Shown here piece after piece: positions 38,400 to 50,484 of a stretch of 64,000 nucleotides of DNA. Source of the stretch: Arctopsyche grandis (lineage: Eukaryota; Arthropoda; Insecta; Trichoptera; Hydropsychidae); the NCBI RefSeq assembly GCF_051622035.1, contig NC_135361.1, positions 22,871,205 to 22,935,204 on the forward strand, in the 5' to 3' direction. The notes below the pieces were generated by a model. It did not search any database, had not been told where the DNA came from, and saw only the letters and a program-made list of their open reading frames with translations. The position numbers and the translations under genes were made by a program. How positions within the stretch are numbered: position 1 is the stretch's first letter; the number at the start of each line of letters is the position of its first letter.

Positions 38400-40090
38400 A
38401 TATATGTTTGTATATATGTATAATATTATCTATGATTCATCTTCTCTTAATCTTGATTCTTCACTTTTTGATAAAAAAAATGCTTAAAAAATCTGTAGGG
38501 TTTCTTTTAAATGTAACATAATAAAATGAAGGAAAGGACAATGGTTAAGTTTGATATTAGCTTTTATAAGTTAAATTTTCAGTGGAAAATTGAAAGCAGT
38601 AACGTCCTTAGTTCAAAACATAACGTAAAGTTCAAAATTCCTTCCTTCTATAAATATCATTCAAACGAAAAAATCATAATTATAATAAACGTATTTGATA
38701 TGTATGTACATAGATATTTTAAACATTTTATATCATATGTTTTAATTAAAGTAATTAGGATGCATTCAATTAGATCAGTTGAGTTGAGTGGAGGTCCATA
38801 CTAGATTGAAAAATTATTTATAAGAAATCATTTCGGTTTTCTTTTTTTTTATTATCTTTTTTAATATTTGTATTTCTGTACTATTGTATATGTGAATTAT
38901 CAAACCTCAATCGGCTTTGCCGTCTTTCCCAAGTATTCTTAAATTAAAAATAAAAATAAAACCTTTAAAAACTAATGGAATTAAGTGATTTCAATTTACA
39001 ATTACAATTGTTTTTGATATATTTCGTCTCTTTTTGCCTCTCAAAATGTGCCGCCCTTAGGCACTGCCTTACTTGCAAGCCCACGGAATGTTCCTGATTG
39101 AGAATATATACATACATACATAAATGTACAGCTAATTTTAACATTAACATGTTAATATTGGATTTAACATAAAACTAAACCAAGGGGCGGATTGAGTCAC
39201 TTGGAAGACAGGAAATTTCCAACAGGAAAATACTGACCAGATCGTGGAAAATCCTCACCTACTCGGACCGGAAGGACCCAATTCACGCCTACTCAAAGGC
39301 CGCATATAAAATTAAACAAATCATTCAAACTGATCATGATTAAACTACTCAACAACATATGTATACTGCTGAAATGATCTTTCATAAATTACAAATGCAC
39401 AAAACACCGATAAAAGCAGTACTTGTGAACTTTCATCATCAATTTTCAGTCAAAACGATTGGCGTCAGCTATAATTTTCTTTTCAACAAATTTTGCGTTG
39501 CAAACTTATACATTAGCTTGTAAAGGAAGTGCCCCACTGACCCTCAAACTATATCAACCCACCCCCAGGGACTTTGTGGCATGGGGAGCGTGTCGCATGG
39601 CACCACTCAGTTGATATACATTTTTTACTCGAGCATGTCGTTTCCTCATCACACAATCACATAAATAAACCCAAGTATAATAATAAAAATAAACCACAAC
39701 AAAGCCCAGATCGCCACTTTGACCACTACCATTCGAAAAGTTGAGCCCCGTTGATTAATAGTCATTGAATAGAAAAAGATAATTAAGCTGAAAGCTGTTT
39801 TGATACAGTTAACTTTCTAGAAACGAATCGAAATAATGAAGTTCGCTACGCGTGACCTTTTAACGGCGTGCGCATAATTGTTCGCGTTAATCTGCCATCA
39901 TCAAAACGCGCCGCGCGTAAAGGGTCAACGAACAATTCGATTTTGATTGTTTTTGTTTACCTGTTTTCATTAAGGCATGTTGTCGGTGAATGCGAGTCGT
40001 CGATTTGATCAGCAGCAGGTTTTGATACATATTATATTAATTTGAATGCATTGTTTGCGGTTTATGACTCGATGTTTATGACTTGGTTAG

Positions 40091-43000
40091 TTGTTGGAGT
40101 CGTTGAGGAATTACGATCCGTGGGGGCGCGCCGGGGGCGGAGCACCCACTGGGGACACGCGTCGTCATGATCTACTCAGTCGATACATATATCCACAAAA
40201 TCAGGTACATATTGTATTTTATACAGATTGAAAATCACAATTTCATAAAAATGTTAAGGAAAATTTTCATTGAAATTTTCCGACTTACTAATTTATAGTC
40301 TTAAAATGATATAAAATAGTTTCATTGTTGAACGTAGATTTTATGGAGGGATGCTCGTGAACAAATTCCACCGGGGCTGCGCCCCCGACAGCGCCCCCGT
40401 CGCAGTTATTTAACGAACGATTTGAGGAGGCCTCGAGAAGTTTTGACTGATCCTCCCGGTATAAAAAAAACAAAATGAAAATATTTAAAAATGAAACGAA
40501 ATATTAAAAATTTGCATCGTTTTCAGATTTAGCCAACTATGAACAGTATCAGAAACAAAATCAAATTGAAGAACCCGAAAGAAAATTCCCTCATGTAAGT
40601 TTAGATTTTCATATACCTAAATTGTATGTATAGATTGGTAGTATTATTTAAGTCTCAAATTAATTTTATTATTCGTATTATGGTGCGTACGCACCAAGCC
40701 AACGAACGGCCCACAGGCCAACTTTTAAAACCAGTAGCGTACAAAATATCGAAATAAAAATTAAATTTAAAAATTGAAATTAAATATCAAAATTAAAACT
40801 ATTATTATTATATTAAAATTAAATTCAAGTATCAAAATAAAATTAAAATCATTATATTAAAATTAAAATTAAATATTGAAAGTTAAAACAGAACATGCAC
40901 AATTTAAATAAATTTTCGAGATTGACCTAAAATTAGATCATCAACAATCACATACAGGTAATCCTCGACTTTTGTTTGTCGAAGATGTTTTGACTTACGA
41001 AGATACGCAACTAAGATCGAAAAAAAAATCAAAGAATTATTATTTTTACTTCCCCGTAATGCGCAGTTACTGAGAATATATCATGTATTAGTATGGGTGA
41101 TCCAACGATTTTTGCTAACCCGGGGTGTTGTCGGTCACATCAAATGGATTTTTTTATTCTTCAATTGTTTCTCTCGTCGAAATAAATCAAGTAATTAAAT
41201 CATTTCAGAGGTAAAATTTATCGGATAATGTGTGATTATTAATTTTATTTCGACGAAAGAAAAAAAACCCTTTGACAAATCACCGACATCCGACACCGCG
41301 TTTTTTATGAATTGTTTTTTTTTATCGATCATCCACGTGGAAATACAGTAACATCTCGTAACGACTTTAACAATATTTTTTTTCGCTCGTAAGCAGAGAA
41401 ATTATAATATTTCTCTGGTTTTAAAATGCGTATCGTCGTAATTCAAAACATTGTTTTAATTCAAAACATCAACGATGATCTAATTTTAGCTCAATCTCGC
41501 TCTTTAGCTTGATTTTGATATTTAATTTCAATTTTAAAATTTAATTTTTATTTCGATATTTTGTACGCTACTGCTGGTTAAAAAGTTGGCCCAAAATCGT
41601 CGTTGGTTTAGTCCGTAAGCACCATTAAAAATAGCCTAATTCTAGATTTGTTATTAAAATTATTTACGGGAAGAAAATTGAATATTTTTGAAAAGTATTC
41701 GAATCATAAAATATTTTTTTGGAAATTTTGATTCATTTTCATCAATGTAGGAAAATTTTTCTTCTAAAAAAGCCTTCGTTACAATTTGATATGTATTATT
41801 TTTATACAAAAATCGTTGGTTACATAGGTTTCTTTTATTCCAAATTGATACCTTAAGCAAAATTTTTTAACTTCTGTTTATCTTAATACTTCGAGTAGGT
41901 ACAATGTACACCAGTTGTTGCCACGCGAGCTTTTTTCACAAATAAATCACAGTTTAATAAATAAACAAGTATTATGTATTGTAATAAAATAAATCAATAA
42001 CAATTTAAATGTTTTCATGTCAAATATTGTAGATAAGATCCATCAGTTCCTTGTTTTCTTTGTCAGGGAGGTTTATATCCATGTACTTCTGTAATTAGGC
42101 TTGCACTCACATTTAACGACATCGGCCCGTCCGTATAAAACATTATTTCCTTCTTTAAACCATTCGGCTCATATGAGAGTATTATTTTTAAATAAAATGA
42201 ACATTCCTGCTGGCAGTTAAATAATGTATTGCTCACAGAAAAAAGTATTTAGTTAATAGTAATTTCATACATAAAAAATAGTCTCAATAAACGGGCATTG
42301 AAGGTACTAATATACCATAAGTGTTCATTGCTGTTATTTCTTTTTAAAATATGCGAGAGGAATATCAATTTTTTGATTGATATGTGTCCTTTATTAGTGG
42401 AAAAAAATATTCACACCCAAGATATAAACTACGCCCGAAAAGAGCCCGCTTGGTAACAACCGATGTACAAAGTAGTGAATACTGATTTCATATATTAAAT
42501 TACATTGTAATAATAAAAGTCGCGTCTTAGTCATAAAAATTAAGTTGTAAGTGCTATTTTGAATCAATGTTGTATTTTCTATCTGGGTATGTACAAGATA
42601 CATGAATGTATAAGTTATGGAAAATGTACCCTATGCTTTTCTAATTTGTCATAGTAGGTAATTAATCTGGAATTTTTTTAGTTTGATCAAAATGGTAATT
42701 CACTTTTGCATTTATAATTGTTATACCTATATATTTAATAAAACAATGTGTGCACGTGCGTGTTAGGTGTGGAGTAGTGAACCTTGGGATGCTCGAGGGC
42801 CTTGGGGAGGTCGCGGCCCTGGTGGCCGCCCTTGGCGCCCCGCTGGTCACGTAGGCCGTAACTTTCATCAGTCCATGGTACGAAATGTTAAATTGCACTC
42901 AAATGAAAGAAAAAAAAAAGCGAAACACTCAATACACGTGCGAACTTCGATACGGTGTGCAACTGTTGTTTTTTTCTTATTTGCCTTTTTTTGAACTAGA

Positions 43001-44994
43001 GTAATTGTCGTAATTGCTTGGTCTAATTGTTTGGAATGCGAGACTTTCGACACGACGCAATTTTAATTCAAAAACGATAATTCGTGAAAGATTTTGCAAT
43101 TGCTTGTGCACAATTCACCCGTGAGCAAAGATTGTTTCGTGCACTTTGCTTGATCTATGAGATTGATTTAGTACTACATATATAATGAGACATTTGATAT
43201 AAATCACATTGTGAATTTTAGGGTTGGACGACCGGGGATACGTTTCACTTTCCGAACATAAAAATGGCCGATAACAAAGAAAATCTGGTTGGCACCGATC
43301 AGGACAAGAAGGTCGGTGACAGAAAAGATGATTATAGGAAGATCAAAATGCCCGTTATCAACAGGTCGTCCACGGGTTATGACAGAGGACTTGATCGTGT
43401 CGAATATCTTCAACGCAAAGAAAATATAGACGAACGCAATCACAATAAAAATGGTAAAGGTGTTATGTGGGACAAAAAGCACCATATTGGGTACGAGCAA
43501 GGACAGCGGCGTGCAGGAGGTACTCCCACGCGACAGCTGCTGCAGATGACCGGAGGAATAGAGTTGGTTCCGTTGATGAGGGCACGAAATTGGTCCCTTA
43601 GGTGAGGGTATTTTGAAATTAATTTTTTTAGTTGAAATAAGGAAGAAATTTACTATTTAATTACCTGTTCAGAGAAAAAGACATCCATTTATAAACCCAT
43701 GGCTTTTCCGTTTATAAAGGCCCGTCCCTATTCCATAGAAGTGATGCGCACGCCAGGATCATGTACTGGCCGTTGCTTTTGCGCATCTTTTCCGAGGAGT
43801 GGGGGTGGGCCTTTAAACATGAAACGATCTCTTCTCATATACTTACGAGCAGGACCGCGCCTAGAACTTCGACCGCTTATGAGCAAACTTAAATCGGCCG
43901 CTCTTTAATTTTATCAGCATTTGTATAAATCATGAAAAATAATTGCATGAGAGTAGTACCTTGTGATAAATAAAGTGTTGAAAATTTTAATTACAATAAA
44001 AATTAACCAGAAAAAAAGGCAGAAAACCAAAATATTTAGTTCTAAACAGGACCAGATGACAAGTGAGACTGAACGCTTTTAAGTTCATTCATGAAAATAT
44101 GGTGTGTTTACCCCCAATCCCACATTTAGGACATTGTTCTTTCGATGACCAACCAATACTCAACATCATTGAAGAAATACATCTGGCAGTTGCAAAAACC
44201 TAGATGCTAGACTCTATGCGGGCCGAGGCTATACCTGCTATCCCGTTTTTTCCTTGAATGTTCGGGTATGTTACAAGTTGTAACTTGCAACAGCAATCTA
44301 CAAATATTTTTCAGCCGCCTGTGTGCGTTGCACACATTTGTACTTATGGTAGGCGCGACCCTGCTTACAAGTGGATATTATTGGTTTAAATTGGGAATAT
44401 GTTAATTGTATGTAAGTTACTTTTTGGATGAAGTTTCTAAAAAATTGTTTTTATATAATAATAACAAAAGGAAGAGTTATCGATTCTGACGAAATATAAA
44501 AAGGGAAATTTCGAGTATTTATAAAGGTGCACAAAAAAAAGTGAAATTTATAGTAAAATAGCTTACATTGATTTACACCCAGTACGTAACATACATACCT
44601 AATAGCATATCTGACCGGGCAGACGAGTCTCTTCTTACTATTTATTTATGTAAATATGACAGGTCTAGTCAATAAACCGTTGGTTTTCACTTTCTTTAAT
44701 TTTATTTAAAATTTTGACTCTGGTTAAACAAGTAAACGAAAATTAGTAACGCCTTTCTATAATTATACCTAATTAAAATAAATATATTATTCAAAAAATA
44801 TTACGTATTTTGTATTTTTTTACAGACAAAATGTTCCACACGAGAATTTTTCCAGTCAATTTTTTAGTCAGTTGCAAAAACAATCGAAAGGTAAACACAC
44901 GTATTTTTATTGTACATATTTATAATATGTAGTATAATCATTTTAAAATTTAACTAATATATGAAATGTATTTTATTTTCAGCTACTAAATAAT
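40091..44994 (+). CDS. Unrecognised spliced gene, last seven exons
   Basis: Seven consecutive exons, 40091-40204, 40338-40458, 40527-40594, 42767-42877, 43222-43601, 44826-44890 and 44984-44994, join with matching phases into 289 residues and a stop. I do not recognise the protein. In order: ESLRNYDPWGRAGGGAPTGD; IPPGLRPRQRPRRSYL; PDLANYEQYQKQNQIEEPE; WSSEPWDARGPWGGRGPGG; a GWTTGDTFHFPNIKMADNKE segment; a charged segment (DRGLDRVEYLQRKENIDERN); LLQMTGGIELVPLMRARN; and a Gln/Ser-rich end (SSQFFSQLQKQSKATK). Exons are much more GC-rich than the introns. No signal peptide, membrane segment or Cys motif is seen. No ATG lies in the first exon, and an in-frame TAG abuts its acceptor, so the start is upstream. 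The Y.PWGR.GGGAP motif recalls segments of some cytoskeletal or ciliary proteins, from memory only. Confidence 0.65.
40681..41624. mobile_element. MITE with about 115-bp inverted repeats in an intron
   Basis: Left end TGGTGCGTACGCACCAAGCC, itself opening with a 16-bp palindrome. The right end is the inverse of TGGTGCTTACGGACTAAACC. Both arms go on with GTAGCGTACAAAATATCG and AAATAAAAATTAAATTT. TTA flanks both sides (40678-40680 and 41625-41627), as expected for PIF/Harbinger. No ORF; the middle is AT-rich. It lies between exons 40594 and 42767 of the unrecognised gene. Confidence 0.7.
43676..43912. other. GC-rich block with inverted repeat in the last long intron
   Basis: It follows a good acceptor (acctgttcag at 43664-43673) just after the exon ending 43601. 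Used as an alternative exon it would end the protein after LREKDIHL. Inside, TTTATAAAGGCCCGTCCC (about 43710) and the inverse of TTTAAAGGCCCACCCC (about 43805-43820) could pair. It may be an alternative terminal exon or a small unidentified element. Confidence 0.3.
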
Positions 44995-45039
44995 GTATTA
45001 ATTATTATCATACTAATATTATATATGCATATGAGCCGT

Positions 45040-45277
45040 TATATTTGAAAGTGGCGGAAGTCCAATTTTCAGTTCCAAAAACATTATTCCAATTTTACTG
45101 AATTCACAAATTGTTATCACTACTTTTAATTCGACATGTCCAGAATCTCAGAAAGACAGAATAAACTTATTATAGACCACCAGTATTTTTAAATATTGTA
45201 AAACGCAAAACATTATAATTAATGTTTTGTGTGATATTTCTCGAAATGAAAAAAGTGGACTTACGCCTCAAATGTAA
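45040..45277. mobile_element. Small MITE (about 238 bp)
   Basis: Ends TATTTGAAAGTGGCGGAAGT and the inverse of ACATTTGAGGCGTAAGTCC. TA lies at both edges. Relatives at 52190-52383 and, in part, 4490-4555 define the family. Confidence 0.55.
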
Positions 45278-45558
45278 CATGGAATATTTTTAGAATACAT
45301 GTTAACGTGAATAATGTATACAAATATTTTGCTGATTATGATTTTATGTATTGGAAAATATGTAAATGAATTCACGTATAAAACACGCAAGTGTATTTAG
45401 TTTCACTCGAAAAATAAAAAAAAATGAAACAACTAAAATATTATATATTTATACTAATTCAAATCATGAAACATATTCGAGTTGTTTTATTGACACATTT
45501 TACATACAATACAATACACATATAAACATTTAAGAATAAAATATCAAACGAGTATATG

Positions 45559-46533
45559 CAGTGGCGGATTAAGTAAATGGGGGGCCCCAAGCGCATTTTA
45601 AATTTGAGGCCCCTACTTCAGTAAAAAAATGTTATCATCGTTTTTTACCATGCTATTCAGTATGTATATACATATATGGTTTTTCATTATGATTTTACAA
45701 AACTGTATTTATTTAATATAGGTATATGAAACATTAAGAGCGAAAATAAACAGCGGTTCACGTGGCACGTGGTTCTTTTTACATACTTTTAAATATGCGA
45801 AAAAAATGGGCCGTGCCTTGCATATATTAATGGACCGCCCAATACGCCCGCCCCAAATGACCCCCTAGGGTGTTTTCGGTAAAATTGTATCTTTGTACTA
45901 GCTGAATCCGGCATGCGTTGCAATGCCACAATAACGCATGCAATTCCCGTTCCCGTTCGCATTCCTATTTGTCGGAAAAACGTAGGCAGCGAACATGTTG
46001 GTCGCGATGCGAAAACATTTGAAATTATAGCGTTGCAATGACAGTATTTCCCGTTTTTCCCATTTCCGTTCCCGTTTTTTCCCGTTTTTTTTCACTGTAA
46101 TCTTCCCGGACATGCATACAACAAATCCTGAAAGTTCCATCGTAATCGGTTAATTAGTGGTTTAAGAGCCTATTCGAGACACACACAAAGATATTCATTT
46201 TTATATATGTATATAGATTATCCTTGCTTAACATTGATAGATTATGGTGTATCCCATATTAGAAAAAAATGTAGGAGATCACCCACAGTGGGGAGCCATG
46301 CACACGATGTGCCGTTCATCGCTGTGTATTTTCGCCTTAATAGTTTTTGGAATAAAATAGGTACTATGTTAAATGGGTATTAATTTCTTTTATTCTTGGC
46401 TTACGAACATATTGTGGACAATGATAATAATTTGTAAGTTGTAAAATTTGATAGATAAAGCCCATTTTGGGCCCCCCAATATTCAGGGGGCCCCAAGCGC
46501 ACGCATATTTTCATGTATAATAAACCGCCGCTG
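45559..46533. mobile_element. hAT-like non-autonomous element carrying a nested Helitron
   Basis: Ends CAGTGGCGGATTAAG and the inverse of CAGCGGCGGTTTATT, with GGGGGGCCCCAAGCGCA and GGGGGCCCCAAGCGCAC as matching inner parts. Flanks AGTATATG and AGTATGTA agree at 6 of 8 bases. No transposase was seen. A Helitron (45898-46217) is inserted in it. Confidence 0.65.
45898..46217 (-). mobile_element. Non-autonomous Helitron, copy 1
   Basis: On the minus strand it begins A|TCTATATACATATATAAAAA and ends with hairpin GCATGCGTT ... AACGCATGC followed by CGGATTCAGCTAG|T. TC at the 5' end, a 3' hairpin about 12 bp before CTAG, and insertion between A and T are Helitron hallmarks. It contains TTCCCG-type repeats and no ORF. 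Confidence 0.75.
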
Positions 46534-47459
46534 AGTATGTATATGAAATCAAGGTGTATGAAATACACGATATGTATGTATGTATAAAATAATAGTTTTA
46601 TATTATAATTACAAGTTAGTTAAAAAAAAGTTAGAAATTTCAATTCGATTTTGCTTCTTAAAAGCAAGCAAATACTAATGTTTACTGACTAATAAATAAT
46701 TTGATTTACCTATAATAAAATTATTTTAATTCCACACATCAGCATTGATATAACGCTTCATTTTCTCAAGCCTCAGCCTTTGAATGGCAATTTTTTTTCA
46801 TTCATATTTAAAAATTGATATTACTCATAGCTCGCACGTGTCTAAATGTGGATATTAAACACGTTGGGAAGTTTCTCTTTGAATTGTTTGCTTTCGGCCG
46901 CGATCTTTTTCACCGTTTTACAGCTTTCGACAGATATGTGTGACACACAAATACCACAAACCAACAGTGTTTGCATTTTTATTATATTTACACCGTTTCA
47001 AGTATTGCGACGAGAGTTTTTAATATACGCCATTAATACCTCGGCATGAACAACGAGCCAATTCAATTCGCGAGGTTAATGAGCCGGTGCAAAAAAATTG
47101 AATGCGAGTATGAGATTTTAGAGTGTTTTTGGGTCGATGAAAAAAATCCAATCGCCTAGAATTCAGACCGAATATTGTTATGTTGATGCAAAAAAAAACA
47201 TGGTCATCATCACAACACATCAAACCAGTCATCCGAGTAAGACTATTTATTGTACGGCAAAGTCGAACAGCCGTTTCGCCGAATTCTTCGAAGGATTTTA
47301 CTGAAAATGTTGTATAAAAGATGCCTTTCGAAAGCGTACATAATATAATAATACAGTTTAGTGTGTTGTTTTTTTCATGAACAATTAGCCCGCGAGCTAT
47401 CGATCACACGATTATTAACAATTATTCGCACGTACGTGCGATTTCGTACATTGCCTATT

Positions 47460-47560
47460 TACTAATCTTTTAGCGCGAAATAAATTTAAAAATTATGCAA
47501 TTCAAATGTGCATAATTGCATAAATTCATTTGAGATATAATGCCGGTCGTTAATCTTACA
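47460..47560. other. Cluster of octamer-like motifs with palindrome
   Basis: TTATGCAATTC, AAATGTGCAT and AATTGCATAA: a 10-bp perfect inverted repeat of TTATGCAATT. Possible regulatory cluster or chance in AT-rich DNA. Confidence 0.25.
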
Positions 47561-47914
47561 CACATTTGCAAAATATGCACTGGGACTTGATGAATGCGAT
47601 TGTAAATTTTTCGTGCTCTCATCACATCATCACGAATTTTAAACGTAATGAAATAAATCAATTTTGGTATTCAATTTCAATTTTTCGTATATGGAATTCA
47701 ATCGTGTGAAATAGGCATAAGTATTAGACACGAAGCATACGAGTGCGATCATAAAATATGATGAATATATCTTAATTTCAAATTTATATTTTACCATGGT
47801 GCCATTACAGACTGCCCCAAACAACACAGATAGACATACACCTATGGTTTTAAACTGGTACATATGTATACATATTTATAGATTATAGCTTTGAAATTAC
47901 ATAGTAAATAGGTT

Positions 47915-48110
47915 GGTTCACAATTTGGTGAGGAACCGTTTCAACAATGATGGGAAGCGATCGACTTTGAATCAAGTGTGACCAGCAGCACTGCAGAAAT
48001 ACTCGAAATAAAATCTTTACAATCGAGGTCAAACCAAGGCTCGATCTTAGGACCTCTCGGTGGTTAGCATTAACGCAACCACCGAGTTCTACTAATGGCT
48101 ATATGCACTA
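47915..48110 (-). repeat. SINE copy, second head type
   Basis: The main-family body (AGGAACCGTTTCAACAATGA, ATCAAGTGTGACCAGCAGC) joins a head with hairpin TCGGTGGTT ... AACCACCGA and GATCGAGCCTTGGTTTGACC. It directly abuts the target of the hAT element. Confidence 0.6.
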
Positions 48111-48258
48111 GGTGCAATACAGCCAGTGGCGGCTCGTCCTAATGGGCTGCCGGGCTGCAGCCCCTCCTATAAAATTCTAAGTCATATATTTAATAATACA
48201 TTTAATATTTTATTTATTAATGATATTTTTTTTATTAGTTGGATGGACTTAACTATTG

Positions 48259-48348
48259 GGGCCTTCGACAGAGTAAATATTACTTACAATATCACCCATA
48301 TCCAAAAGGGTGATATTGTAAGTAATGTTGACCGTTTCGAAGACCCCA
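48259..48348. repeat. 40-bp-arm palindrome inside the hAT
   Basis: Perfect core ATTACTTACAATATCACCC / GGGTGATATTGTAAGTAAT around an 8-base loop. Outer parts (GGCCTTCGACAG / CGTTTCGAAGACC) still pair imperfectly. Confidence 0.8.
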
Positions 48349-48443
48349 CTAACTTGTATGGTGACAGATGAATTAAAATGTTGCTGTACTGGCTGTAAAG
48401 TGTTACAGCGCCGAGCTGAACGCTGCCCAGCCCGGAGTTTCGG

Positions 48444-48498
48444 AACGAGAAAGAGAAAGAGCTATTTGCAACTGCAGATAGCTCTTTCTCTTTCACTC
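48444..48498. repeat. Second hairpin inside the hAT
   Basis: AAAGAGAAAGAGCTAT / ATAGCTCTTTCTCTTT, 16 bp perfect, loop TTGCAACTGCAG. Confidence 0.8.
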
Positions 48499-50484
48499 AC
48501 TCTGCCATTTTGGGCTGGACAGTCGGCAGCCTTCGCCTGTCTGCCGTCTACAGTCGGCAGTCTTCGCCTTCGAAATTCATCTGTCAGTTTGTTTAAGATT
48601 TCGCGCGCTTGATCTTACATTTGATTAGTTGAATCGCACGATCACAGCTTTATTCGTTTTCGTTACTCTTAATTGGTTGCGTACGAGCCCTCATCAAATC
48701 TTCGGTGAGTCGTTTTCATTTTGATAACAGCAAACTTTTTTCAAATCTGTTTAACTTTTTCTCGTAATTTTTATTTAAATATATATTTTTTTTCTTTTAA
48801 AAATGGAAAACAAAAGTGAAAAAAAATTTGCACTTTTCGCACTCTACTCACTCTACTCACTCTACTCTATATCGCACTTGCCCTTGTACAATATTTGTCT
48901 TGTAGCCACACACCAACAATCAGCCGAAACGTACCCCGATTCGACCATATCTGTTGACTTGAAATTTACCATTTTTTACAATTTATATTTACCCTTTAAG
49001 GTCTGTTCATTCAAAGAATTCGGTAAAATATTTACAAAATTTTCACTTTTCGCGACTAGAACTTACCGAAAAAGTCGCTATAAAAGCATTAGGCCGCCTC
49101 ACGCCCAATTTAATTATTTCACAGCCTGCAACTAGTAGATCTTTTAGTTACTCGCGAAAATTTAATCCAGACATTTATAAAAAATACAATTGGTTAACGA
49201 GATGTACAGAAAAAAACGTGTTATTTTGTTATCCGTGTCTTTTGTTTGGAGGCGAGTCGCCAGGCGAAGCATCTTGGACGAAAACAGGAGTTATTGACTT
49301 AAAACATTTAAACGATAAATTTAAAAACACGAGGGAAGTGTCGAACACTTAAAAAATGTGTGTAATCTCACGATTTTGGGAAGCTTGTCGGCGGGAAATA
49401 GATAAGCATAACGAAAACGTCAAAAAAAAAATCGGGATGTTTTATTTAAAATTATTGATTGCGTTAAATTTTGCGGTAAATTTGAAATGCTAATGAGGGG
49501 ACACGATGAAACAGATAATTCAAAAAATCCAGGAGTTTTTCGGGGGCTTCTAGAATATTCACAAAATTTCGACGATTCTTTAAAAAAACATTTTCAAACT
49601 TTTTCGGTTTTTAAAGGGACATCAAAAACTATTCAAAATTAACTTTTAGATTGTATTTTGAACGTGTGTAGGGAACAAATAAGTGCTGAAATAAAAAAAG
49701 CAACTTATCTAGCTGTTATGGCAGATGAAACAACCGATGTATCGATGCATTGTCAACAGGTTAATGTTTTTCGTTACGAATTAGGGGGTTAAGTTTTTGA
49801 AAGGTTTTAGGGTTTTTTTTAATCCGCGTCGCGAAACCAGCAAGAACGAATTTTTTTCAGCAATCTTACTGGAGTACCATCGTATTTTTCGAAATCTTCA
49901 TCGCGTATGGACGCACCCCTTTAATGGGTGGTGAATTTTGCTAGTTTTTTTTTCAATAATACTTAAATCCACATGTAAGTGGTCGTACGCCAAAAATTGT
50001 GCTTATTTTGTCCTGTTATGACATGATAGAATAATTATGGTGACATTTTTTAGACATCTTTTCAGTGCAGCCCCGCCACTAAAAATTATCACGAGCCGCC
50101 ACTGAATACAGCCAATGAAAGTTAATATACATATGTGGGATTTTATGTGTGTGAGTGAATTATGTGATGAGTAATGTTGAGGAGTGATATACAAACAGTG
50201 GTACACATGAGTGTACACGGTTTGGGAGTTGGCAGAAGTGTGACGCCAACTGACAGTTGGTAGTAGAGCCGCTGGCCGGACGGCCACCGGTAGGTGCGTA
50301 CGCGCACGTGTGTATACTTAATGTTCAATAAACGTACATTGATGGACCAACATCGTCTTTGATTATCTCTCCCGCAATCCTCCCTATATATAGAACTCTA
50401 CACATATATTAAATTCCTACGATATATTTGTTTTATCAGTGATGACGTAGGGATTCGAAAGTTGAGTACTGTTTTTTTTTAAAT

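Larger units (their letters stand above)
32770..40090. other. Long repeat-rich region with no gene recognised
   Basis: Apart from the LINE, LTR, SINE and microsatellite entries, no coding exon was found. The first exon(s) of the gene at 40091-44994 probably lie here or further upstream. Points seen: CCGTACCGGGTACGG palindrome at about 35431-35445; TGACCTTT (39856) and AAAGGGTCA (39919), two nuclear-receptor-like half sites facing away from each other; and CAGGGCTGTCCAACTC at 35447, similar to a hAT end but without a partner. Confidence 0.4.
48124..50104 (+). mobile_element. hAT transposon with decayed DUF4371-type transposase
   Basis: Ends CAGTGGCGGCTCGT and the exact inverse, with perfect 8-bp duplications AATACAGC (48116-48123 and 50105-50112). 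Transposase pieces lie in several frames at 49140-49790: NWLTRCTEKNVLFCYPCLLF, WTKTGVIDLKHL, LMRGHDETDNSKNPGVFRGL, KATYLAVMADETTDVSMHCQ. This is the TTF-type zinc finger and N-terminal RNase-H segment of ZMYM1/DUF4371-like hAT proteins. Stops and frameshifts break it, and the C-terminal dimerisation part is missing, so it is inactive. Two strong hairpins lie near its 5' end. Confidence 0.85.

Noticed and set aside
43699-43908. A separate 69-codon protein starting MAFPFIKARPY
   Set aside because: It lies in the GC-rich intronic block, has no family match and is out of frame with the flanking gene. Kept only as a possible alternative exon region.
46846-47232. Overlapping frames on both strands near 47 kb
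   Set aside because: Short, AT-rich, no splice or family support.
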